64,000 nt of DNA. Origin: RGIG9379 sp031553005 (GTDB lineage Bacteria > Bacteroidota > Bacteroidia > Bacteroidales > Paludibacteraceae). The notes beneath the pieces are model-generated. The model was given only the letters and a program-made list of their open reading frames with translations. It had not been told where the DNA came from and ran no database searches. The stretch covers positions 1 to 64,000 of the forward strand of contig JAVBMA010000008.1 of assembly GCA_031553005.1 (NCBI GenBank). The letters are read 5' to 3'. Each line of letters starts with the position of its first letter. Positions within the stretch are counted from its first letter, which is position 1. The translations under genes and the position numbers were made by a program. This document shows, piece by piece, positions 1 through 7,929 of this stretch.

Positions 1-1924
1 CGGGTTGTTCAAATTCATTTGAAAACACAGTAATGCCTTCGCTCGAACCAACCCATATATTTCCGTTGGTATCTTCAAAAAGGCAATTTGTCAATAGGAC
101 AGCCGGCGGATAATTATTTTTAAAAAGATTATTCTTATTAATAAAACGCGCTTTTCCTCCTGATTCATCCAACAGTTGCAAACCGCCTCCCAAAGTGGTC
201 AGCCAAATTCGCCCCCGGCTATCCTCCAAAATATCATTTATTGCTAATGATATAGGAGAAAATTCGCTTTTTGGAGAAGAGGTATATGATTGAACCGTAA
301 ATGAAACGGACTCGCGAGTCCGGGGAGTTAACTTGAATAATCCGGGATTTCCACCAATCCAAAATATGCCTTTCCGATCCTGATAGATAGACAGGACATT
401 GGCAAAGGTGGACTCTGTTTTTGTTATTTCTCCTTTTTTATTCAAAAAACCGATGAACTGCCTGTTTTCATCATAAATCCGCACACGGTTGTCCTGCGTC
501 GAAATCCATAACCGGTGCTTATCATCTTCGAAAAGAGCCAGAATATCGTTAGCTTCCGTATATTCCAACGAACTTTTGCATTGTGTAAAATGAAAAGAAG
601 AGTTTAATGAAACACATTTCCGGATACCTCCATAATGAGTTGTCATCCAAAAGACTCCGGCAGTATCGGAAAATGATTTATAAACAACCGAAGAAAACAT
701 CCCTTGCCCATTTTCACGGCTGAAGTAGGGTTTACTTCCTGCATAATTATCATTATACCAAACTTTTCCCGGCAGCGGGGGCATCAGCCAGAGTTTATCT
801 TTATCGTCCTTGAAAGAGAGAAAAAACGATGATTTACGGGATAAAGGGAAAGAGGTAAAATCTTCCTGGTAATAACGAAACGGCATATAATATACCTTAT
901 CCTCCTTCGGATTATAGCGGATAAATCCAAATACATCGCCCGGCTTCATCCATATATCGCCTTGCATATCCTTCCACGAATTTTCTATTTCATCCGAAAG
1001 CATCCCTTTTACTTTACCGGAAAGAAAATGCCTGAGCTTGTTCGTGCTGTGGTTCAATAGAAAAAAGCCGTCGGAATCGGTAGAAATAAAACAGACAGAG
1101 TCATTTAACGCTAATATATTATTGAGGTTGGAGGTAACCGGTAATTGAAAAACAGTAAATCTTTTTTTCGATTTGTTATAACGGAAAAGCCGGCCTTCAG
1201 AGCCTGAAACCAACAGTTCTTCATTTGTCTCAACAGATGCAAAAAGAGCATTTTGCTTTGCCGAATCTTCCCTTTCGGTCAGGTAATAGCCCGAAGGTTC
1301 TTCCTCTCCTTCCGAAACAATTGCAATGCCATGTTCCGTAAACAACCACATCCGCTGGTCTTTATCCTGATAGATAGAATGAACTTCATGACCTGTTTTT
1401 TGTTGGTTTTGCGAGCAAAACAGCGTCAGTTTAACGGAAAAATCCGAAGTATCGGTTACCGCCCGTATGCATCCGTTATCATAGCCCATCATCCAGATTT
1501 CCCCCGAAGAAGTTTTTTCCAAACGTTCAACGGAAATGTAATTATCTCCCCTGTTCTCGTCTGCCGACGGGTACAACTGAAATGTTTCCGACCGTGAATC
1601 GAAACGAAAAACCTGCCCCATATAATTGACCACCCAGAAAAATCCGTAATCGTCTTTCAATATTTGCTGAAACCTGTTGCTGATACTTCGTTTCAGTTCT
1701 TTGGAGCTCGCTTTATAGTTTTTAAAATTATATCCGTCAAAACGACTCAGCCCGTCTCCGGTGGTAAACCAAAGAAAGCCCTCATCGTCTTTCAACATAT
1801 CCGTCACCGAATTTTGGGACAAACCATTCTCTACCGAATAAGTTTCGGATATAATCTGATATTGCGCATTTGCATGCACAATAAACCCGGTTAACAGTAT
1901 AAATATGAAAATATATTTTTTCAT
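1..1924 (-). CDS. hybrid two-component sensor, N-terminal propeller part (partial)
   Basis: Open reading frame of 641 codons that runs off the left window edge; only the N-terminal part is visible. It starts MKKYIFIFILLTGFIVHANA, a signal peptide. It continues with repeated segments of the Reg_prop type, each with an acidic turn followed by G-x-[IL]-W-[ILVF]: for example DDEGFLWFTTGDGLSRFD, EDSRGRIWLTTLGGGL and EDTNGNIWVGSSEGI. Such repeats form the periplasmic beta-propeller of Bacteroidota hybrid two-component systems, which sense glycans or other periplasmic ligands. The expected Y_Y_Y domain, histidine kinase, receiver and AraC-type DNA-binding domain would lie beyond the window, so hybrid architecture is inferred. 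An in-frame ATG at 1931-1933 is an alternative start. ApbE lies just upstream on the same strand. Confidence 0.85.
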   Translation of the reverse strand, partial: MKKYIFIFILLTGFIVHANAQYQIISETYSVENGLSQNSVTDMLKDDEGFLWFTTGDGLSRFDGYNFKNYKASSKELKRSISNRFQQILKDDYGFFWVVNYMGQVFRFDSRSETFQLYPSADENRGDNYISVERLEKTSSGEIWMMGYDNGCIRAVTDTSDFSVKLTLFCSQNQQKTGHEVHSIYQDKDQRMWLFTEHGIAIVSEGEEEPSGYYLTEREDSAKQNALFASVETNEELLVSGSEGRLFRYNKSKKRFTVFQLPVTSNLNNILALNDSVCFISTDSDGFFLLNHSTNKLRHFLSGKVKGMLSDEIENSWKDMQGDIWMKPGDVFGFIRYNPKEDKVYYMPFRYYQEDFTSFPLSRKSSFFLSFKDDKDKLWLMPPLPGKVWYNDNYAGSKPYFSRENGQGMFSSVVYKSFSDTAGVFWMTTHYGGIRKCVSLNSSFHFTQCKSSLEYTEANDILALFEDDKHRLWISTQDNRVRIYDENRQFIGFLNKKGEITKTESTFANVLSIYQDRKGIFWIGGNPGLFKLTPRTRESVSFTVQSYTSSPKSEFSPISLAINDILEDSRGRIWLTTLGGGLQLLDESGGKARFINKNNLFKNNYPPAVLLTNCLFEDTNGNIWVGSSEGITVFSNEFEQP

Positions 1925-1963
1925 TAAAATCATAAATCAGAACCCTAAAACCGAACCGCCATT

Positions 1964-1984
1964 CTTAACTTTCAACTTTCAATT
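1964..1984 (-). repeat. period-7 TGAAA word repeat at the apbE stop
   Basis: Reading the minus strand, TTGAAAGTTGAAAGTTAAG encodes the last residues (LKVES) and the TAA stop of apbE. It matches the 7-base word nnTGAAA seen at many other sites in the window. Confidence 0.6.
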
Positions 1985-3011
1985 GTTCTGTAAAGTATTT
2001 CCTAAAACCCTCCGTATATTTTTCCGCCAAACAATTATAAGCGGTTGAATAAATGAAATAGGCTTCAATATCGGGCATAAAATTAGCCACAATCAGGCTC
2101 TCCTCAAGCCCCATCACCATGAAAGCAGTAGCGTATGCATCGGCCAGCATACAGTTTGGAGCTATAACCGTCACACTCAACAAACTATGGTCAACCGGAT
2201 AACCGGTATGAGGATTTATCGTATGTGCATATTTTTTTCCGTCCTTATGATAATATTGCCTGTAATTTCCGGAAGTTGCCAATCCTCCGCTTTCCATATA
2301 AACAATATTCTGGAGTTCTGTTCTCATCATCGTGCTGTCGTCAATAGGTTTGGTTATACCGATTGCCCAAGGCGTCAGCCTGTCATTATGCCCTTTCACC
2401 ACCACTTCTCCGCCAATTTCGACCATATAGTTTTCTATTCCTTTGGAATCAAGGAAAGAAGCGACAACATCGCATGAATATCCTTTTGCAATAGCAGATG
2501 CGTCGAGCATAACCGCCGGATTGCTTTTTACCACACGGTCGCCTTCCAGCTTCACTTTTTCATATCCCGTTTTTTTCAATAGCGAACTTATCAGTTCGGG
2601 TGTAATACTGTCTTTACGGTTAAAACCAAATCCCCAAGCATTAACCAATGGTGCAACCGTCATGTCGAATGCTCCGTTGGTTATCTCCGAAACCCGCTGG
2701 CCTGTTTCAAATACGGTGCGGAAATAATCGTCGACTACTACATCTGGGTCATTATTATTGATTCTTGAAATAACAGAATTGTCATTAAATGTAGAAAGAG
2801 AAAGGTCGAAAGAGCGGAATATTTCGTTCAACCCCGACTCCAACGATTTTCCGTCGGGAGATTCATAGATTATTTTATAAAAAGTACCAAATACGCGTCC
2901 TTCATTTGTCAAAAACGTTTTCTCTTTTTTACCTGAGTTATAAAAAAACAGAAAAAACATACCCACTACCAATGCAAAAAGCAAAAAAACTTTCTTTTTA
3001 TCCAACTTCAT
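1965..3011 (-). CDS. apbE: FAD:protein FMN transferase (ApbE family)
   Basis: 348-residue protein with one N-terminal membrane or signal segment (KVFLLFALVVGMFFLFFYNS), so it acts on the outer face of the cytoplasmic membrane. ApbE proteins attach FMN covalently to Thr/Ser of partner proteins such as the NqrB/NqrC and RnfD/RnfG subunits, using FAD and Mg2+. Family motifs are visible in order: FDMTVAPLVNAWGFG, DASAIAKGYSCD, NYMVEIGGEV, LATSGNYRQ, HTINPHTGYP and the metal-site region DAYATAFMVMG. Length is normal. No flavinylation target is adjacent, so it probably serves Nqr or Rnf encoded elsewhere. The last codons lie in a word repeat. Confidence 0.93.
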   Translation of the reverse strand: MKLDKKKVFLLFALVVGMFFLFFYNSGKKEKTFLTNEGRVFGTFYKIIYESPDGKSLESGLNEIFRSFDLSLSTFNDNSVISRINNNDPDVVVDDYFRTVFETGQRVSEITNGAFDMTVAPLVNAWGFGFNRKDSITPELISSLLKKTGYEKVKLEGDRVVKSNPAVMLDASAIAKGYSCDVVASFLDSKGIENYMVEIGGEVVVKGHNDRLTPWAIGITKPIDDSTMMRTELQNIVYMESGGLATSGNYRQYYHKDGKKYAHTINPHTGYPVDHSLLSVTVIAPNCMLADAYATAFMVMGLEESLIVANFMPDIEAYFIYSTAYNCLAEKYTEGFRKYFTEQLKVES

Positions 3012-3120
3012 AAATAACTATTTTTTAAACCACACTATCCTTCCGGAAGAATATAGAGGGCTTTCATTCATTCTAATTTTGAAAGAACAAAATAAACATT
3101 TTTTTCTGAATTTCTTGACA

Positions 3121-3180
3121 AAAGGGAAAATGAGAGGTGAAAAGTGAAAGATGAAAGGGGAGAGGTGAAAGATTAAGAGG
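3121..3180 (+). repeat. period-7 word repeat in the apbE/DUF4290 gap
   Basis: Purine-rich run with words GGTGAAA, AGTGAAA, GATGAAA and GGTGAAA spaced about 7 bases apart. It lies in the 442-base divergent gap 3012-3453, whose only other recognisable content is the promoter at 3348-3377. Confidence 0.6.
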
Positions 3181-3347
3181 AGAAATTTGGAAAGGTTTGT
3201 TGTTTGAGGGGAGATTCCTTGTGAAAATCGTTATCACAAAATAATTTGATGTACTCAAACCAGACTCTGAGTACACCTAAAATATTTTTTGTTCAACTTC
3301 TGGGTGCATTTCAAAAATATATTTTTTCATCAAAAAACATTATGCAT

Positions 3348-3377
3348 ATTGCTAAACCTGATTTTTTTCTATCTTTG
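3348..3377 (+). promoter_or_regulatory. Bacteroidota-type promoter of the DUF4290 gene
   Basis: ATTG at 3348-3351 and TATCTTTG at 3370-3377 with an 18-base spacer match the -33/-7 (TTTG, TAnnTTTG) pattern. They sit about 75 bases upstream of the chosen ATG. Confidence 0.55.
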
Positions 3378-3453
3378 TGAGACCAAATCCTTCCGATTAG
3401 AAATTTTTACAAACAGAAATTTTCTTTTCGTTTTTATATACCAATACAATTTA

Positions 3454-4056
3454 ATGGAATACAATACGCAGCAAAAACGGCTCATATTGCCCGAATATGG
3501 CAGAAATATTCAAAATATGGTAGACCACTGCCTTACGATAGAAGACAGGGAAGAACGCGCACGCTGTGCCCAAACAATTATTTCTACAATGGGGAATTTA
3601 TTTCCTCACCTTCGCGATATCAACGATTTCAAACATATCTTGTGGGATCATCTGGCTATTATGTCCGATTTCCGGTTAGATATTGATTATCCTTACGAGA
3701 TTATTAAGAAAGAAAACCTGTATACAAAACCGGAGCCTATCCCCTATTCTTCTCCTAAACAGATAAGGTACATGCACTACGGCAAAACGTTGCAGCTTTT
3801 GCTTGATAAAGCAATGGACTATGAAGAGGGTGAAGAAAAAGAGCAACTGGTCTCTATGATTGCCAATCACATGAAAAAATGCTTTGCAGGATTCAATAAA
3901 GAAGGAATAGACGACCGCAAAATTTTTGACGATATCCGCGAATTTACCAAAGGGAAAATAGATTTGGACGAAACCACCATGCAATTGGCAGAAGCTAAAG
4001 AGATTGCTCCCAACAAGAATAATTCCAATAAACAAAATAAGAAATCAGGAAGATAA
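3454..4056 (+). CDS. DUF4290 family protein
   Basis: 200-residue soluble protein starting MEYNTQQKRLILPEYG. The frame is open further upstream, but that part covers the promoter and AT-rich leader, so the ATG at 3454 is preferred. The helical body (GRNIQNMVDHCLTIEDREER, FPHLRDINDFKHILWDHLAI, TLQLLLDKAMDYEEGEEKEQ) and the Lys/Asn-rich tail match my recollection of the Bacteroidota-specific DUF4290 family, which commonly lies immediately before murA as here. Function unknown; conservation next to murA suggests a link to growth or the cell wall, which is inference. A period-7 repeat and a palindrome follow before murA. Confidence 0.8.
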   Translation: MEYNTQQKRLILPEYGRNIQNMVDHCLTIEDREERARCAQTIISTMGNLFPHLRDINDFKHILWDHLAIMSDFRLDIDYPYEIIKKENLYTKPEPIPYSSPKQIRYMHYGKTLQLLLDKAMDYEEGEEKEQLVSMIANHMKKCFAGFNKEGIDDRKIFDDIREFTKGKIDLDETTMQLAEAKEIAPNKNNSNKQNKKSGR

Positions 4057-4060
4057 TTAC

Positions 4061-4099
4061 TGAGGTGAAAGGTGAGAATTGAAAGGGGAAAGTTGGAAT
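4061..4099 (+). repeat. period-7 word repeat after DUF4290
   Basis: Words AGGTGAAA, GGTGAGA, ATTGAAA and a GGGGAAAGTTGG tail, directly after the stop codon and in sense orientation to the gene. Confidence 0.6.
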
Positions 4100-4176
4100 G
4101 ACTTTCTGATTTATAATTAAAAAAGGATGGAGGAGAAAGAAGAGGTAAAACTGCTACTTTCTCCTCCATCTACTAA

Positions 4177-4207
4177 TTGGGAGGGCGGCTTAAAGTCGCC
4201 TTCCCAA
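4177..4207. repeat. palindrome with GACTT-AAGTC type core, copy 1
   Basis: TTGGGAGGGCGGCTT and AAGTCGCCTTCCCAA flank a single central base. It is nearly identical to the copy at 20280-20310, and the two arm differences leave G-T pairs. It may act as a terminator between the DUF4290 gene and murA. Confidence 0.6.
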
Positions 4208-4402
4208 TAGTAACAATAAAAGAACCTCATCACCTCACTTTTTATACTTTTTTTGAGCACCTAGCAACTTAAAATTAAGCGCAAACGCTTTTTCTTATTA
4301 AAAACAAATGTGCTAAGTCTCAATTTTTTTAGGACAAGTCTCTTATCTGTATTGTTAATTAATTCTTATCTTTAAGCAAAATTTTTCAGAAAACATTTAT
4401 AC

Positions 4403-5710
4403 ATGGCAAAATTTGTTATCGAAGGCGGGCATTCACTCAATGGCACTATTTATCCGCAAGGAGCAAAAAACGAAGCATTACAGATTATTTGTGCAACCCT
4501 CCTTACTTCCGAAGAAATTACTATTGAAAACATACCTAATATATTAGATATCAATAACCTGATTCAGTTATTAATTGATATGGGTGTATCTGTCCGTAAG
4601 AAAGCCGCAGATACATACACCTTTAAAACCGAAAAAATAAACCTTGAATTTCTGAAAACAAAAGATTTTCAGAAACGATGCGCTTCCTTGCGTGGTTCGG
4701 TTATGCTGATCGGCCCGATGGTAGCCCGCTTCAAACAAGCAATACTCCCTCAACCGGGAGGCGATAAGATAGGACGCCGGAGGCTTGATACTCATTTTAT
4801 AGGACTGCAAAAACTCGGAGCTAAATTTACGTATAACTCCGACCAACAATTATATCAGGTTTCCGCAAAAAAACTGAAAGGTAGCTACATGCTGCTTGAC
4901 GAAGCATCTGTAACAGGTACTGCCAATATACTTATGGCTGCTGTTCTTGCTGAAGGGAAAACCACAATTTATAATGCTGCTTGCGAACCATACATACAAC
5001 AACTATGTAAAATGCTGAATAAGATGGGAGCTAAAATCAGCGGCATCGGTTCAAACCTTCTAATCATAGAAGGTGTTGAATGTCTGCATGGTTGCTCGCA
5101 TAGAATTCTTCCCGATATGATTGAAATAGGCAGTTTTATTGGAATGGCAGCCATGACAAGTTCCGAAATTACCATCAAAAATGTCTGTTACGATGAATTG
5201 GGAATTATTCCGGACTCATTCCGCAAACTGGGAATCCGGATGGAAAGAATTAATGACGACATATATATCCCCAAACAGGAAAAATATGCGATAGATACAT
5301 TTATCGACGGCTCGATAATGACCTTCGCCGATGCACCGTGGCCGGGACTTACGCCCGACCTGCTCAGCGTATTCCTTGTTGTAGCCATTCAGGCACAAGG
5401 AAGCGTGCTCATTCATCAGAAAATGTTTGAAAGCCGCCTCTTTTTTGTAGACAAGTTAATTGATATGGGAGCCCAGATAATCCTTTGCGACCCGCACCGT
5501 GCAACGGTAATCGGATTGGGAAATCAAAATCCGCTCCGCCCGGCAAATATGAGCTCGCCCGATATCCGCGCAGGAATCGCGTTGCTTATCGCTGCAATGA
5601 GTGCAAAAGGCACCAGCACAATCAGCGGGATTGAACAGATAGACCGGGGGTATCAAAACATTGACGAACGATTAAACGCAATCGGCGCACAAATTACGCG
5701 CATTTCATAA
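4403..5710 (+). CDS. murA: UDP-N-acetylglucosamine 1-carboxyvinyltransferase
   Basis: 435 residues, full length. MurA transfers enolpyruvate from PEP to UDP-GlcNAc, the first committed step of peptidoglycan synthesis in the cytosol. The KNE motif (K22-N23-E24), SVMLIGPMVARF and IGSFIGMAAMTSSEI are visible. The flexible catalytic loop reads PQPGGDKIGRRRLDTH, so the position of the usual Cys (Cys115 in E. coli) is Asp121. Asp-type MurA enzymes are active but are not alkylated by fosfomycin (known in Mycobacterium and Chlamydia), so target-based insensitivity is expected. The gene follows DUF4290 by 346 bases and ends at a strong convergent terminator. Confidence 0.96.
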   Translation: MAKFVIEGGHSLNGTIYPQGAKNEALQIICATLLTSEEITIENIPNILDINNLIQLLIDMGVSVRKKAADTYTFKTEKINLEFLKTKDFQKRCASLRGSVMLIGPMVARFKQAILPQPGGDKIGRRRLDTHFIGLQKLGAKFTYNSDQQLYQVSAKKLKGSYMLLDEASVTGTANILMAAVLAEGKTTIYNAACEPYIQQLCKMLNKMGAKISGIGSNLLIIEGVECLHGCSHRILPDMIEIGSFIGMAAMTSSEITIKNVCYDELGIIPDSFRKLGIRMERINDDIYIPKQEKYAIDTFIDGSIMTFADAPWPGLTPDLLSVFLVVAIQAQGSVLIHQKMFESRLFFVDKLIDMGAQIILCDPHRATVIGLGNQNPLRPANMSSPDIRAGIALLIAAMSAKGTSTISGIEQIDRGYQNIDERLNAIGAQITRIS

Positions 5711-5718
5711 TAGCATAA

Positions 5719-5742
5719 AAAAAGGAGCCTAAGCTCCTTTTT
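5719..5742. terminator. bidirectional terminator after murA
   Basis: AAAAAGGAGC, loop CTAA, GCTCCTTTTT: a perfect 10-base stem with T-runs on both strands, between convergent murA and the small gene at 5764. Confidence 0.85.
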
Positions 5743-5763
5743 TACCTTCTTTCCATTTCATGA

Positions 5764-5949
5764 TTAATTCAAAATCATTGGTGTAGAAAACGTGATTTTT
5801 TTCATCCGTTTTTCTACATAGCAAACTTTGGCAAACTGAGAAATAAACATCAAAGCCTCTTTGCTTGGCTCCAAGTTTACTTTTTCCTCCTCTTTGTCTT
5901 CAGATAACTCATTAAAATTATTAGGTGTTTTCGTAAAAATATTCCTCAT
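5764..5949 (-). CDS. small conserved-looking hypothetical protein, 61 aa
   Basis: 61-residue acidic to basic protein, MRNIFTKTPNNFNELSED onward, with EPSKEALMFISQFAKVCYVE in the middle and the ending FSTPMILN. The pattern of a charged N-terminus, (P)S-x-x-[AT]-L-x-F-[IL]-x-Q-F-A-[KR] and a hydrophobic -ILN end resembles a recurrent small-protein family I recall from Bacteroidales genomes. No function is known to me. It converges on murA across a bidirectional terminator, and the frame shows no overlap with another gene, which supports it being real. It lacks a signal peptide or membrane segment, so it is presumably cytosolic. Confidence 0.6.
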   Translation of the reverse strand: MRNIFTKTPNNFNELSEDKEEEKVNLEPSKEALMFISQFAKVCYVEKRMKKITFSTPMILN

Positions 5950-6086
5950 TCAATAATGTTTTTAATTCGACATGATTTTTTTTATTTTTAAAACGGCATT
6001 TTTACACGCTTATTGTATTCCGTTTCAAAAATTAATACGAACTAACTCAATTTTAATTTTTGGATTTCAGCCAATTAAAGCAAATT

Positions 6087-6181
6087 AAAAAGAGACTGAC
6101 TAAAATTAATCAGCCTCTCATTATTGCCTGCAATCGCAAACAACTGCCGACAATTTATCTGACAACAGTCAGACTCTTTTT
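6087..6181. ncRNA. possible structured RNA, 95 nt
   Basis: Outer arms AAAAAGAGACTGACT (6087-6101) and AGTCAGACTCTTTTT (6167-6181) pair at 14 of 15 positions. Inside are smaller hairpins, such as CTGA with TCAG around 6096-6113 and TCTGAC with GTCAGA around 6156-6175. A T-run closes the structure on either strand. It lies in the otherwise empty 407-base gap between the small gene and tRNA-Lys. It could equally be a complex terminator. Confidence 0.3.
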
Positions 6182-6334
6182 AGAATATTAAATTCACAGG
6201 CCAAGGTTTCAATGCAAAAATATAAAAAAAGAAAAATCAGACATTTTTTTTGTTTGCTTAATATAAAAAATCCTTTCAAAAAATTTATCAATTATATTTT
6301 AGATTAAAAATTTCATATTTTAAAATCGTTTTTA

Positions 6335-6343
6335 TACTTTTGC
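6335..6343 (+). promoter_or_regulatory. -7 box of tRNA-Lys promoter
   Basis: TACTTTTGC, 13 bases upstream of the tRNA 5' end, fits TAnnTTTG. Confidence 0.5.
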
Positions 6344-6356
6344 AACCGTTTTGAAT

Positions 6357-6429
6357 GACTCAGTAGCTCAGCTGGTAGAGCAACAGACTCTTAATCTGTG
6401 GGTCCAGGGTTCGATCCCCTGCTGGGTCA
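6357..6429 (+). tRNA. tRNA-Lys (CTT)
   Basis: 73-nt cloverleaf. Acceptor GACTCAG pairs with CTGGGTC, the D arm is GCTC/GAGC, anticodon stem ACAGA/TCTGT has loop CTCTTAA (anticodon CTT), and T stem CAGGG/CCCTG has loop TTCGATC. Discriminator A; CCA is not encoded. Confidence 0.97.
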
Positions 6430-6840
6430 CGACGCAAAATGCTAATAATCATATAAGGTTATTAGCATTTTTGATTTTAAGAAATTTTCTTTTTTTGTCC
6501 ACTTTCCATTAAAACTATCTCTTTCCGTTTGAACAATATCTGATTTTCAATAAATCAAAACCATTATTTACAATGGTAAAGACTAACATTTCATTACCGG
6601 ACAAGAAATGCTATTCAAAAATATTGCTAAAAAAACGATATACCGATTTATTTATTTTCGTACCTTTGTCACTTGAACAATAAAGTTAATAATGTATCTT
6701 TTTTCTCAATGTCCCGCTTTGCTCTTTAGCAGGCCTCTCATCGTAAGAATCGACATCAGTACCAACTTTTTTGCTTATATTATTAACAACAAGTCGCGAA
6801 AGTATGAATCTCTATTATCGTGACACATTTTTAAAACAGA
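6430..6840. other. gap between tRNA-Lys and the flavoprotein gene; possible leader ORF
   Basis: A short stem (AATGCTAATAA with TTATTAGCATT, about 6438-6468) follows the tRNA and probably terminates it. TACCTTTGT at 6661-6669 is a possible -7 box. A 43-codon ORF at 6692-6823 (MYLFSQCPALLFSRPLIVRI onward) ends 17 bases before the next ATG; it may be a leader peptide or chance. Nothing else was recognised. Confidence 0.35.
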
Positions 6841-7929
6841 ATGAAATCTTTTTTTATAGGTAATCTGGAAATAAAACTTCCGGTTATTCAAGGAGGAATG
6901 GGTGTTGGAGTTTCTTTGTCCGGCTTAGCTTCGGCGGTAGCTAATGAAGGAGGCGTAGGTGTTATTTCATGCGCCGGCCTTGGATTAATCTATCACAATT
7001 ATCCGGGCGATTATTTAAATAAATGCATTATCGGATTAAAAGAAGAAATCCAGAAAGCGAAAGAAAAAAGCAAAGGCATAATCGGCGTAAACATTATGGT
7101 TGCACTGACAAATTATGCCGACATGGTAAAAACATCGATAGCTGAAAAAGCCGACATTATTTTTTCCGGAGCCGGACTTCCTTTCGATTTACCTTCTTAT
7201 CTGACCAGCGACAGTAAAACAAAACTGGTTCCTATCGTTTCATCTTCCCGGGCTGCCAAAATCATATGTGACAAATGGAAAGCCAACTATAATTATTTGC
7301 CTGACGCAATAGTTGTAGAAGGCCCTAAAGCCGGAGGACACCTCGGTTTCAAGCTCAATCAGATTGAAGACGAGCAGTACTCTTTGGAAAAGCTTGTACC
7401 GGAAGTCATAGCCATTGCTAATTCATACAAAAGCGAAAAAGAGATTCCTGTAATTGCTGCCGGAGGCATCTCTTCGGGAAAAGACATCCTCCGCTTTATC
7501 GAAATGGGAGCTGCGGGCGTACAATTGGGTACTATGTTTGTTACCACTACGGAATGTGACGCATCCGAAACATTCAAAAATGTTTTTGTAAGTGCGAAAC
7601 AAGAAGACGTAAAAATTATACAAAGTCCTGTCGGAATGCCGGGCAGAGCCATTGACGGCGAATTTATCAAAAGTGTTGAAAAAGGACAGGAAACACCAAA
7701 AAAATGTGCTTTCCATTGCATAAAAACCTGTGATTATACAAAAAGCCCTTATTGTATTATTCTGGCGCTCTATCAAGCAGCAAGAGGAAATATGAAAAAA
7801 GGTTATGCCTTTACAGGTATAAACGTCCATTTATCTCAAAAAATATCAAGTGTAAAAGAAGTTATTTCCAGATTGAAAACGGAATTTCTTAACGCAACAC
7901 TCGAAAAAGAATTACTGAATAAAGAATAA
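6841..7929 (+). CDS. nitronate monooxygenase / NPD-family FMN oxidoreductase with Cys cluster
   Basis: 362-residue TIM-barrel flavoprotein. It has the FMN-binding start VIQGGMGVGVSLSGLASAVA, the segment VVEGPKAGGHLGF with the catalytic-His region, and the phosphate-binding IPVIAAGGISSGKDI followed by GAAGVQLGTMF. Family members oxidise nitronates or, as FabK, reduce enoyl-ACP. A C-terminal extension holds C289, C293, C297 and C305 (spacing C-x3-C-x3-C-x7-C), which suggests a metal or Fe-S site not needed by classic nitronate monooxygenase. The stop codon abuts the ATG of plsC with no gap, so the two are translationally coupled; a lipid-related role is inference. Exact substrate unknown. Confidence 0.82.
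   Translation: MKSFFIGNLEIKLPVIQGGMGVGVSLSGLASAVANEGGVGVISCAGLGLIYHNYPGDYLNKCIIGLKEEIQKAKEKSKGIIGVNIMVALTNYADMVKTSIAEKADIIFSGAGLPFDLPSYLTSDSKTKLVPIVSSSRAAKIICDKWKANYNYLPDAIVVEGPKAGGHLGFKLNQIEDEQYSLEKLVPEVIAIANSYKSEKEIPVIAAGGISSGKDILRFIEMGAAGVQLGTMFVTTTECDASETFKNVFVSAKQEDVKIIQSPVGMPGRAIDGEFIKSVEKGQETPKKCAFHCIKTCDYTKSPYCIILALYQAARGNMKKGYAFTGINVHLSQKISSVKEVISRLKTEFLNATLEKELLNKE

Noticed and set aside
1253..1894. Plus-strand ORFs within the first 2 kb
   Set aside because: Shadows of the partial sensor gene on the minus strand, which is open over the whole region with clear propeller repeats.
3073..3276. Minus-strand 67-codon ORF
   Set aside because: It is the translation of a period-7 word repeat (LPFHLSLFTSHF) without any gene character.
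6841..7929. Annotation as fabK
   Set aside because: Barrel motifs fit both, but the Cys-rich C-terminus and sequence details are closer to nitronate monooxygenase-like proteins; FabK is kept only as an alternative.
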